In this document: in pieces, positions 8,659-16,927 of the stretch
How the letters are laid out: each line of letters starts with the position of its first letter
Numbering within the stretch: the stretch's first letter is position 1
Assembly: GCA_021817455.1 (NCBI GenBank)
Contig: JAKAUW010000062.1
Location: 1-59,722, forward strand
Length of the DNA: 59,722 bases
Reading direction: 5' to 3'
From: Thermoplasmata archaeon
GTDB taxonomy: Archaea > Thermoplasmatota > Thermoplasmata > Thermoplasmatales > Thermoplasmataceae
The notes under the pieces: generated by a model
Databases searched by the model: none
The model's input: the letters and a program-made list of their open reading frames with translations, nothing else
What the model was told of the DNA's origin: nothing
Translations under genes and position numbers: made by a program

Positions 8659-10392
8659 ATGAAGGTCCTTGTTTTTGCAAAGCAGATCCCTGATGTTAAC
8701 CAGGTAAGATTTGACCCGCAGACCAACAGAATTGTTAGGGAAAATGTCCCGCTCTCCATGAACTCATTCGACAGGAAGGCTGTTGAGGAAGCGGTGAGGA
8801 TGAAGGAAAAATTCGGCTGGGTAACTGCGGTTGCATCCATGGGGCCGCCACAGGCAAAGGAAATACTCAATGACTCCCTGCGCATGGGCATTGACGATGC
8901 ATATCTCATTACAGACAGGAAGTTTGCTGGCTCTGACACACTGGCAACTGCAAAGATCCTTTCAGCGCTGGTCCGTAAGCTGAAGCCTGATCTAGTTCTC
9001 ACGGGCAAGTATTCATTGGATGGCGAGACTGCACAGGTCCCACCTGAGATTGCAGTTTTTTCCGGGTACGCTTTCAAGTCATCAATTTCCAAAATAGAGA
9101 TAGGGGAAAAGGAAGGAACACTCAAGGTTGAGCATGAGAACGAGAGGGGAACCGAGGTTTACACCATTCCACTGCCTGCTGTCCTATCTGTGAGCGAGAA
9201 GATCAACAGGGCAAGGGCCGTGAAGCCGGACGAACCTGACAGGACAGAACAAGTGAAGGAACTGAACTCCTCCGATCTTGGCCTGGCCATAGTAGGAAGT
9301 GAGTACAGCCCCACTGTAGTTACAGGGACTTCAAGCCTGGAGAGTACCAGGAAGGTGGAAATGATTCCCTTTGACGAAAGGGCATACCTAAAGGTTTATG
9401 AAATCATAATGCAGCACAGGAAGCTTGGCAGCCAGAGTGAGAAGATAGCCCTCAGGGCACCGGATGAAAGCGCCCCGATAATTCTTGGAGTTGCACTTGA
9501 TGAGCCTTCCCTAGGTGAAGAGGTTTCAACCAAGATTTCTCAGCTTGCGGATAATCACAGCCTCCTGGCAGTGGTTTTCGGGAACATTGAACCGTCCATA
9601 GCTCAATTGGTTGGGCATGAGTATTACTTCTATGATACACGCAGCGTCGAGGCATTCACTGATGCACTCACCGATTTTATTAAGGAGAAAAAGCCGCGAT
9701 ATGTGGTCTTCCCGTCCACCGTGAAAGGCAGGGAAGCAGCAGGTACCATTGCTGCAAGACTTGAGGCCGGACTGACTGCCGACTGCGTCGATCTGGAGAT
9801 AAAGGACTCAAGGCTCATCCAGTATAAACCGGCATTTGGTGGCGGCATAATTGCGGAAATCTATTCAAAGACGGAACCACAGATGACAACTGTACGGCCT
9901 GGAATGTTCACTGCCATTCCCCCCTCGAAGCCTCCAAGGGTTTTCGACATCGAGCACTCTCCGAGAACCTTGTACCAGAAGCATGAGGAGAATCCGGTTC
10001 CACCCCAGTACGTACCCCTTGGATCCAGGGATGTTGTGGTGGGATTCGGCAGAGGCGTGAAAAAGAGGGAAGAAGTTAACGAACTGTTAAAACTTGCAAA
10101 TCTGCTTGATGCTTCCCTGGGTGCCACCCGGCCACTAGTGGATATGAATTTTATCCCAAGGCAGCAGCAGATAGGCCTCACTGGTGTATCAATTTCGCCA
10201 GGAGTCTATCTTGACCTTGGCATATCAGGCCAGGCAAACCATGTGGTGGGCATAAGGTATGCTGGAAAGATAATATCGGTGAACTCTGATGCTAATGCGC
10301 CAATATTCCAGTTTTCAGACTATGGGATAGTAGCTGACCTCCATGAATTTGTGGAAGGGTTCACAAAGTTCCTGGAAACTCAGAAGCCGTAA
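8659..10392 (+). CDS. etfBA: Electron transfer flavoprotein, beta-alpha fusion
   Basis: 577 aa. Residues 1-245 are an EtfB domain: KVLVFAKQIPDVNQ at the start, GPPQAKEILNDSLRMGIDDA, and the DGETAQVPPEIA motif near residue 118. Residues about 275-577 are an EtfA domain. Its C-terminal FAD-binding part is intact, with LVDMNFIPRQQQIGLTGVS and YLDLGISGQANHVVGI, then the VNSDANAPIFQFSDYGIV signature near residue 545. ETFs move electrons from acyl-CoA or other dehydrogenases to a quinone reductase. Here both subunits are on one chain, in the order beta then alpha. No FixC/FixX or acyl-CoA dehydrogenase gene is adjacent. The gene has its own promoter. Confidence 0.93.
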   Translation: MKVLVFAKQIPDVNQVRFDPQTNRIVRENVPLSMNSFDRKAVEEAVRMKEKFGWVTAVASMGPPQAKEILNDSLRMGIDDAYLITDRKFAGSDTLATAKILSALVRKLKPDLVLTGKYSLDGETAQVPPEIAVFSGYAFKSSISKIEIGEKEGTLKVEHENERGTEVYTIPLPAVLSVSEKINRARAVKPDEPDRTEQVKELNSSDLGLAIVGSEYSPTVVTGTSSLESTRKVEMIPFDERAYLKVYEIIMQHRKLGSQSEKIALRAPDESAPIILGVALDEPSLGEEVSTKISQLADNHSLLAVVFGNIEPSIAQLVGHEYYFYDTRSVEAFTDALTDFIKEKKPRYVVFPSTVKGREAAGTIAARLEAGLTADCVDLEIKDSRLIQYKPAFGGGIIAEIYSKTEPQMTTVRPGMFTAIPPSKPPRVFDIEHSPRTLYQKHEENPVPPQYVPLGSRDVVVGFGRGVKKREEVNELLKLANLLDASLGATRPLVDMNFIPRQQQIGLTGVSISPGVYLDLGISGQANHVVGIRYAGKIISVNSDANAPIFQFSDYGIVADLHEFVEGFTKFLETQKP

Positions 10393-10393
10393 G

Positions 10394-11431
10394 TCAATTG
10401 CGGAAGACAAAAATGTACTCGTGCTTGAATACGTAGAAGCCGGATTTCAATGCACGGTACCTCCACAGGTTTTCCGAATTCCTTTTGGCCCTGGTGTTCT
10501 GGATATCCTTAACTACAATACCCCTTAGTTTGAGGCCCAGGCTGGAGAGGGCGTCCATGCTCTTGAATCCAAGGGGAATTACCTCGCCTTTCCGGTAGAC
10601 ATCACCAATAACAAGTGCAATATGGCTTTCCTCAGCCATGGCTGGAAGCAGCCCCTTTGCCAGCCTTGCCAGCTTCTCTGTGAAATCTCCCACGTCTCGG
10701 GCCATGGAAAGGTCCCTAGGGTTCTCAGAAAATTTTATTATATCCCAGTAAGGGGGATGCAGGATGGCAAGCCTGAACCCGGGAATTCCTTCATCTTTCA
10801 CAAATCCAGGAAAATTGAAGTCCATTGAATCGTAGTTTTCCAGAACAACCCGTGAATTTTCCCTTTCAGATGCAACATTCAAGATGGCTGATGTCTTGTT
10901 GTAAACCTCCCGGTTCAGTTCCACCCCCAATGCATTTCTTCCAAGTTTCATGGACTCAAGGAGTGTTGTCCCCGAACCTGAAAATGGGTCCAGAACCCAG
11001 TCTCCAGGGCTTGTATATCTGGAAATGAGCTGGAATGGGATCTGAGGAATGAAGTTTCCCCAGTACCATGCCTTGTGCTGCCCTTCCTTGGCTCTTGCGC
11101 CAAAATTCCAGAGGCTGTCTGTGATGATATGATCGTATCCTTTCCAGAGATTGAGGTTAATGGCCTCACCATCAGCTTCAGAAAAGCTCATCAGGCCATT
11201 CCTAAGGTTCTTGGCATAATACCTGGCTCTCTCAATTGTCCTTGAGGACAGGATCTGCCCGATTTCCCTGTCTATAGCTACTCGGGTAATCCTGTCAAGC
11301 TGCTCCAGGTCAGCCGGCCCGACCTTCCTGAATTTGTCCTTGACAAGTTGTAGTGAATCCTCCTGGAGGGCTTCCCTGCACAACTGATCGAGAAGTTCCA
11401 ATATGCTGGATCCCTGTTCTGATTCAACCAA
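10394..11431 (-). CDS. Solitary DNA methyltransferase (N4/N6 type)
   Basis: 345 aa. The SAM-binding motif DPFSGSGTTLLES is at residues about 145-157, and the catalytic motif is HPPYWD near residue 225. The order, SAM motif before catalytic motif, is that of the gamma/alpha-like amino-methyltransferases. The sequence LHPPYW instead of (D/N/S)PPY is unusual, since histidine occupies the first position. The N-terminal 90 residues are helical and might recognise the target. No restriction endonuclease lies nearby, so it is an orphan, perhaps a host epigenetic or protective enzyme. An RNA methyltransferase is possible but the DPFSGSGTT form favours DNA. It converges on etfBA with one base between. 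Confidence 0.8.
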   Translation of the reverse strand: MVESEQGSSILELLDQLCREALQEDSLQLVKDKFRKVGPADLEQLDRITRVAIDREIGQILSSRTIERARYYAKNLRNGLMSFSEADGEAINLNLWKGYDHIITDSLWNFGARAKEGQHKAWYWGNFIPQIPFQLISRYTSPGDWVLDPFSGSGTTLLESMKLGRNALGVELNREVYNKTSAILNVASERENSRVVLENYDSMDFNFPGFVKDEGIPGFRLAILHPPYWDIIKFSENPRDLSMARDVGDFTEKLARLAKGLLPAMAEESHIALVIGDVYRKGEVIPLGFKSMDALSSLGLKLRGIVVKDIQNTRAKRNSENLWRYRALKSGFYVFKHEYIFVFRN

Positions 11432-11494
11432 GATTGAGACCTTTGGAAGGAATACCCTTGAAATGCCTTAAATTTTCCCCACTTGAAAAGGTCT

Positions 11495-12088
11495 TTACCT
11501 GAGTACGGCCCTGCATGGGCCGCCATCCAGATCAAGTTTCATGGGAAGGCAAACCAGTTCGTACTTGCCGGGATTTACTTCCAGGAGGGATAGGCCCTCA
11601 AGTATAACCACCGAGTTTTCAAGGAGTTTTTTGTGGACTGGCATCCCCTTTGTGCCGAACTGTTCTATGGAAAGGTAGTCCAGCCCCACCAGGTCAAGTT
11701 TCATGCTGGCCATCTTCTCTGCAGCATCCATTGCAATGTAACAGAAGTCTGTCCTGAATTCACCGCCATACATTCCGGAATTCTTCGACCTGATTAGAAG
11801 GCGTTTCTCGGTGTTATCTGGTATATCTGCTGCGTGAACAGCATCGCCTTTTACATTTATGACAGTGGCATGTCCATTCAACTTAGAAAGAGGGATGCTT
11901 GCAAGTTTTACACCATCACTCATTGCGTGAAATGGGGCATCAATATGTGTACCTGTGTGGGTCTCGAGCAACAACCGTGTAATGTGCACCCCATCCTTTT
12001 CATGGGTCTTGTAATCATAAATCTCTAACCTGGCGTCGCCAGGGTAGGTTATGAGCCCACTGTCCAGAGGCAGGGAAATATCAATCAT
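11495..12088 (-). CDS. Cyclase-family metal-dependent hydrolase (kynurenine formamidase-like)
   Basis: 197 aa, normal for the cyclase family (PF04199-type). The metal-binding motif THTGTHIDAPFH is at about residues 43-54 and the family start, IDISLPLDSGLITYPGD, is clear. Members hydrolyse N-formylkynurenine or similar amides, or isatin; the substrate cannot be chosen here as no tryptophan catabolic genes are adjacent. It is transcribed with nob1, whose stop overlaps this start by 4 nt. Confidence 0.85.
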   Translation of the reverse strand: MIDISLPLDSGLITYPGDARLEIYDYKTHEKDGVHITRLLLETHTGTHIDAPFHAMSDGVKLASIPLSKLNGHATVINVKGDAVHAADIPDNTEKRLLIRSKNSGMYGGEFRTDFCYIAMDAAEKMASMKLDLVGLDYLSIEQFGTKGMPVHKKLLENSVVILEGLSLLEVNPGKYELVCLPMKLDLDGGPCRAVLR

Positions 12089-12588
12089 GAGGAACCAGTA
12101 TCCCTCCGGTTATAACTCTTTGCGATCCTCCTCACTTCGTGTCCGCATACTGGGCATTCTCTCGTGTGCGCGCTGAACCTCTTCCCGCATCCAGTACACC
12201 TGAACTGCCATCTCACCTCCCTGGAGATAGGCTTAAGATCCGCTCCAAGGAATTTCAGGCCAAGCCTCGAGGCGACATTCTCAATTGCAAAGTCGTCTGT
12301 AACAATGGTTCCCCCCAGTTCAAGTGCAACGGCTACCACATCAATATCTGTGCTGCTGAGTTTCTCGAGATCCCCCGTCTCCCCTGCAGTATCCTTGACA
12401 CGCGAAATGCTGGACCCCAGGGGCTGGACAACTTTAAGGTTCCCCTGCTGCCATTCCATGTTTCTGGCTATCTTGCCCAGCCGGATCTCGTCCAAAACTG
12501 ATTCAGGCACAACAAGATTTTCCTGATTGAGGTTGAATTTTCTCGAAAGAATCGCCGAAGTATCCATTACAAATATTTCAGTGGTCAA
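12085..12588 (-). CDS. nob1: rRNA maturation endonuclease Nob1
   Basis: 167 aa: a PIN nuclease domain at residues 1-110 and a C-terminal zinc ribbon. The PIN acids are visible: D9 in MDTSAIL, D in STDIDVVAVA and D in VTDDFAIENVA. The ribbon CTGCGKRF...CPVCGHEV near 131-150 is the Nob1 signature. In archaea and eukaryotes Nob1 trims the 3' end of the small-subunit rRNA precursor. The stop overlaps the start of the downstream cyclase-family gene by 4 nt. Confidence 0.93.
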   Translation of the reverse strand: MTTEIFVMDTSAILSRKFNLNQENLVVPESVLDEIRLGKIARNMEWQQGNLKVVQPLGSSISRVKDTAGETGDLEKLSSTDIDVVAVALELGGTIVTDDFAIENVASRLGLKFLGADLKPISREVRWQFRCTGCGKRFSAHTRECPVCGHEVRRIAKSYNRRDTGSS

Positions 12589-12615
12589 TTCAAAATAAGA
12601 AATGGATTTGGGATT

Positions 12616-13767
12616 TTATTCCCTTTCATTCATGGGTGTATATTTCCTCGGCCCCTTTTCACCCACATAAAGTGCTTTTGGCCTGAAGAGCCTGTTGTCC
12701 CTGACGTATTCAAGGGATCTTGCCACCCAGCCTGATGCCCTGCTCACTGCAAAGATTGGCGTGAATATCTCAGGATTGAAGCCAATGGTATAGTACATCA
12801 AGCCTGAGTAGAAGTCTACATTGGGGAAGATCCCTTTGGACCCGAGCTTTGAGATCATGACCTCCTCAATTTTATTTGCGGCATAGAAGAGCTCTTCCTT
12901 GCCATGTGCCTTTGTAACCTGTTCAGCGAACTGCTTCAGGATCCTTGCCCTCGGGTCGTATACCTTATACACCCTGTGGCCAAACCCCATGATCTTCTCT
13001 TTCCTATCAACCATGCCGCCAATTACCTTCTCTGCGTTCTCAGGGGTACCTACTTTCTGAATCAGCGCCAGTGCCCTCTCATTTGCCCCGCCATGGAGGG
13101 GGCCCTTGAGAGTTGAAATGGCAGAAGTTATTGTTGAATACATGTCAGAGAGAGTGGAAATGGTCAACATGCCTGAAAATGTGGAAGCATTCATTCCATG
13201 GTCAGCATGGAGAATCAGGGCAGCGTCAAGCATCTTTGCTTCAATGATGCTTGGCTTCCTGCCAAGCGACCCATAGAAGAAATTAGATGAATATGAAAGA
13301 TCATTATCCGGGGCAAGTATCTTCTGGCCTTCATGTGCCCGGTTAATTGCAGAAACAATTGTTGGGATCTTTGCAATGATCTCTATCCCAAGTTCTTCCT
13401 GCACTTCAGTGTCAGGCTCAACAGTCCTGCTGTCCTTTGCGCCGATATACGATACGACTGTCCTGAGGGCGGACATTGGGTGAGCTTTCTTGGAAATTTC
13501 CTGGATAAGATCGAGTTCATCCTTCAGCAGGACCTGGTGTTTCTTCAACCTGGAAATGAAATCCCCATACTCCTTCTTGGTCGGGAGATTGCCATATAGA
13601 AGCAGGTAGGAAACTTCCTCGAAATTTGACTGCTCCACAAGGGTACCTATGTCGTATCCCCTGTAAACAAGTCTTCCTTCAACGCCATCGACAAAGCCAA
13701 TCTTTGTTTCGGCCGCAATTACGCCTTCAAGTCCTCTTGAAAATTGAACTTCATGTGTCTCAGCCAT
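12616..13767 (-). CDS. gltA: Citrate synthase
   Basis: 383 aa, typical of the short archaeal/Gram-positive citrate synthase. Condenses acetyl-CoA with oxaloacetate. The catalytic triad is readable: His near residue 224 in PLHGGANE, His near 263 in FGHRVYKVYDPR, and Asp near 317 in NVDFYSGL. The oxaloacetate-binding LHADHGMNAST lies near residue 190. All are intact, so it should be active. A 2-methylcitrate synthase cannot be excluded by sequence alone, but aconitase elsewhere in the window supports a TCA role. It lies just upstream of the nob1 pair on the same strand, with a 27-nt gap. Confidence 0.95.
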   Translation of the reverse strand: MAETHEVQFSRGLEGVIAAETKIGFVDGVEGRLVYRGYDIGTLVEQSNFEEVSYLLLYGNLPTKKEYGDFISRLKKHQVLLKDELDLIQEISKKAHPMSALRTVVSYIGAKDSRTVEPDTEVQEELGIEIIAKIPTIVSAINRAHEGQKILAPDNDLSYSSNFFYGSLGRKPSIIEAKMLDAALILHADHGMNASTFSGMLTISTLSDMYSTITSAISTLKGPLHGGANERALALIQKVGTPENAEKVIGGMVDRKEKIMGFGHRVYKVYDPRARILKQFAEQVTKAHGKEELFYAANKIEEVMISKLGSKGIFPNVDFYSGLMYYTIGFNPEIFTPIFAVSRASGWVARSLEYVRDNRLFRPKALYVGEKGPRKYTPMNERE

Positions 13768-13913
13768 AATATACGCCTGTTTCTCTAGAAGCCCTTCTCA
13801 GCTAATTAATGTTTAGACTTTTTTCCCTTAAGATATATTCAGGGGAAAGCACAACTTTAACTGATTTAAAGGAAATATTTGATAAAAATGTCGGCGGGAG
13901 TACATTCCGGGCG

Positions 13914-16883
13914 TTATTTCTTCCTCAGCAATGCGAGCCCGATACCGAGCACAGCCAGCCCCACAATGAAAAGCGCACCGTAGAAGGCATAATATTCATA
14001 ATTGAATGGCTGCGATCCGGCAGTAAGGTTTATGATAATGTTGCTACCGGAAATCGTGACGTTTCCATCGTAGTTTATATTCTGCAGTCCGTTGAAATAG
14101 TAAGCGTGGAAGATGTATGAGCCATTCTGAAGCTCAACCGTAATAGTACTGTTCGTGCTCGAAACGTTGTACGTGGAGATCAGCAGGTTCCAGCTGTAAC
14201 CTGCTGGAAGGCCAGACAGGTTGAATGTTACAAAATATCCAAATCCGAAGGTTATGTAAAATGTCCTGTTGGCACCATTGGTATTCATTGTGAATGTTGT
14301 GTAATTCCCTATGTAAGCTCCCGAAGCTGGCACAGTGAATGTGTGTTCTCCCCCAGGCAGTGAGAAATTCAGGTACGTGCCTGTTGATTCCTGGGTTATG
14401 TTATTGGTCTTAACCATCCAGTTCTGCCCAGCAGGAAGCCCGGTTTCAACAAATGAAACATTGAAGGTGCCAAGGGTGAAGTTTACGTTCACTGTTTTGG
14501 ATGCGGTCCCTACATTGAAGAAGCCACTAGAGCCGTAATAGTTCGGGTCTCCTGAATGCACGGTATAATTGAATGCACCACTGGGGAAAAGCATGGAAAT
14601 CTGGTTGGAGAAAGTTGCTTTTGTATAATTCCAAGACTGTATGTACCATGAAGTCCCGGCAGGAAGCATGCTTTCAGAGAAAGTAACCGTATATCCAGTA
14701 ACAAAGGCAAGATCCCTGTTCACAGATGAACCGCTCACATTAAGGTAACCGCCGGTGGGTTCAGCTACCTTGTTTCCGACATTCTGGACCTGGAAATTGT
14801 AGGTGCCGTTTATGAGGCTTACGTTAAGGTAGGTACTGGTTGAGTTAAACTCTATGCCATTTACCTGTACATACCAGGTGGTGTGGGAAACCAGGCCCGT
14901 TTCCCTGAAAGACACATTGTATGTTTTCTGGGAGAGATCCATGGCCATATTGTATGCATCCATAGAGCCCATGCCAGTGACCAGGTCGTATCCCTTGAGG
15001 GCACTGTAAACCATGTTGTGGCCTGTTGTTACATCAAAAAATGGAGTGAGGTAGGGCTTAATTGAGGAGTTACTGTATTGCTGGGTGCCGAGTAAGTAAA
15101 AATATGGGTCCAGGAATCCCAGGTTGCCAAGGTGTTCGGTTGACCGGTATGCATTCATTTCAGCGATAATGCCTGCGGCCACGGGGGAAGAGATGCTTGT
15201 GCCTGAGACAGTGTAATAATTGGCTCCGGTAGTATTTGAGAAATAGATGATTGTATTGTTGGCAATGGCTGAAATGTCAGGAACAGCCCTTCCGCCTCCC
15301 CTGATGACAGTGTTTGCCTGAGAATCCAGCTGCCAAATCGGCTCTGTGTAAAGACTGCTTATGCCTCCCACGGTGCCCAGCGTTCCAGAAGAGAACTGGG
15401 GGGCTGGCTCGTACCAGGCCTGCTGGTTTACCAGCGACAGGTATGAGCTGCTGAACTGGTTTGTGTTTACAGATATATTGGTGCCTCCAACTGCGACGAC
15501 ACCGTATGAGTTGTATGCAGCTGTGGATGGGAACTGCACATACTCGCTATTGCTTACGCTCTTTGCGCTATTGTAGTCGTTTCCACTGTCTCCAGTGCTG
15601 GCAAGAACCGTTATTCCGCGTGCCTGGCACTCCTCGAGCAACTGATTCCACTGGGTCACGACAGTGTCATTGGAGCCCCATGAATTTGAGATCACGGACA
15701 CATTGTTCAAACCTGAGTACGGAGATTGGGGACTTAGCACCTCTTCAAAGGCCAGCGTAACATCTGCAAGGGTGCTGTTCTGGCCATAGACATTGTAAAT
15801 TGAAGCCCCCGGCGCAAGGCTTCCAACCATTTCAAGATCAAGTGTGTTTTCCACCACCGCGCCGGAAGTATCATTCTGGGCCGAAGTACCCGGGGGCACT
15901 GCATTGCCCACGGGAACACCGTATACTTTTGGCAGTGGCTCACCTGTAGAAGCAAGGGTATTGTTGAAATAAGAAGAGAGATCTGAAGGGTTGTAAGCAC
16001 CTGTATAAAAGGTGTTCCCGCCAGATTTGTAAGAGCCCCCCCAAAGCAGTGTTGCTATAACTTCGTTCGTGGGAAGCACTTTGTTCAGCAGGGGTGTCTC
16101 ATTGTAAGCTGGCTGCAGCTGCGATCCATAGAAGAACTGCACTCCGTTCTGGACGTGAACCTTGGGGTAACTGTATGAACTCGCCAGCGCAGGTTTTCCG
16201 GCGGCATTTGTCAGATTGGGCACGAATTGCCTGAGCCCGGCTATGTTCAGGTTAAGAGCAGTGTCGCTGTACTGGCTGTTTAGCCCAATCACGGTGTTTA
16301 CCGAAGTGGAGAGCCATGCAGGAAGCATAGGAGATGCATTAGGTGCGAAAATTGGAACAGCACCGCTGTTGTAACCTGTTATATTAGTGTGGAAGGCGCT
16401 TGAGAAGTTTTTGGCAGAGCCTGTTAGCGCCAGGACAAGCCTGTTTGGAAATTCCTCGCTGATATGCAAGCCGTGCTGGCTGAAATATGAAATGGATGAC
16501 GAGTATGTCGACTCCGCTGGATCATAAAGGCTGTTGAACTGAGAAGCTGTCAGGTAATGCTGGAACTGGCTGCTGGCAGGGTTGGAAAGATTGTTCAGAA
16601 GCGAGTTCAGGGAAGCCTGTTTGCTGAAGTTGAATATGATATCCACGCCCATGTTCCCGGTGTAGGCGCTAGAATTGAAAACAGCGGTGCCTCCCAGGAA
16701 AGGTACGGTTTTCAGGGAATAATCCGGGCCAAGGCCCTTCTGCAGGATATTGGATGAGCCTCCATTTCCCGGACTGCCTGGAAAATCTGCAGATAATATT
16801 GACAGGACTACTATCAGGGCCACTAAGACTGCAATCTTTCGAAATCTATGCCCCATGGTCATTAGTTTCTTCAGGCGGTACAA
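13914..16883 (-). CDS. Secreted, membrane-anchored S53 (sedolisin/kumamolisin) protease
   Basis: 989 aa. Residues 15-35 form a hydrophobic export signal after a basic N-terminus. A pro-kumamolisin activation region follows (to about 220). The catalytic domain has the Glu-Asp pair in VENTLDLEM (about 343-347) and the serine in SGTSISSPVAAG (about 562), plus GYDLVTGMGSMD, the calcium-site signature. After residue 640 come about four related segments opening with VTF/VSF...GLPAG..W, beta-rich and Asn/Thr-rich as in glycosylated surface proteins. The end has a single transmembrane helix followed by RKK. S53 enzymes work at low pH, fitting an acidophile that digests peptides. It is a monocistronic gene. 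Confidence 0.92.
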   Translation of the reverse strand: MYRLKKLMTMGHRFRKIAVLVALIVVLSILSADFPGSPGNGGSSNILQKGLGPDYSLKTVPFLGGTAVFNSSAYTGNMGVDIIFNFSKQASLNSLLNNLSNPASSQFQHYLTASQFNSLYDPAESTYSSSISYFSQHGLHISEEFPNRLVLALTGSAKNFSSAFHTNITGYNSGAVPIFAPNASPMLPAWLSTSVNTVIGLNSQYSDTALNLNIAGLRQFVPNLTNAAGKPALASSYSYPKVHVQNGVQFFYGSQLQPAYNETPLLNKVLPTNEVIATLLWGGSYKSGGNTFYTGAYNPSDLSSYFNNTLASTGEPLPKVYGVPVGNAVPPGTSAQNDTSGAVVENTLDLEMVGSLAPGASIYNVYGQNSTLADVTLAFEEVLSPQSPYSGLNNVSVISNSWGSNDTVVTQWNQLLEECQARGITVLASTGDSGNDYNSAKSVSNSEYVQFPSTAAYNSYGVVAVGGTNISVNTNQFSSSYLSLVNQQAWYEPAPQFSSGTLGTVGGISSLYTEPIWQLDSQANTVIRGGGRAVPDISAIANNTIIYFSNTTGANYYTVSGTSISSPVAAGIIAEMNAYRSTEHLGNLGFLDPYFYLLGTQQYSNSSIKPYLTPFFDVTTGHNMVYSALKGYDLVTGMGSMDAYNMAMDLSQKTYNVSFRETGLVSHTTWYVQVNGIEFNSTSTYLNVSLINGTYNFQVQNVGNKVAEPTGGYLNVSGSSVNRDLAFVTGYTVTFSESMLPAGTSWYIQSWNYTKATFSNQISMLFPSGAFNYTVHSGDPNYYGSSGFFNVGTASKTVNVNFTLGTFNVSFVETGLPAGQNWMVKTNNITQESTGTYLNFSLPGGEHTFTVPASGAYIGNYTTFTMNTNGANRTFYITFGFGYFVTFNLSGLPAGYSWNLLISTYNVSSTNSTITVELQNGSYIFHAYYFNGLQNINYDGNVTISGSNIIINLTAGSQPFNYEYYAFYGALFIVGLAVLGIGLALLRKK

Positions 16884-16927
16884 TTGAAAAACCTTTTCAT
16901 TGACCTATATGGCATTGGAAGGAAATT

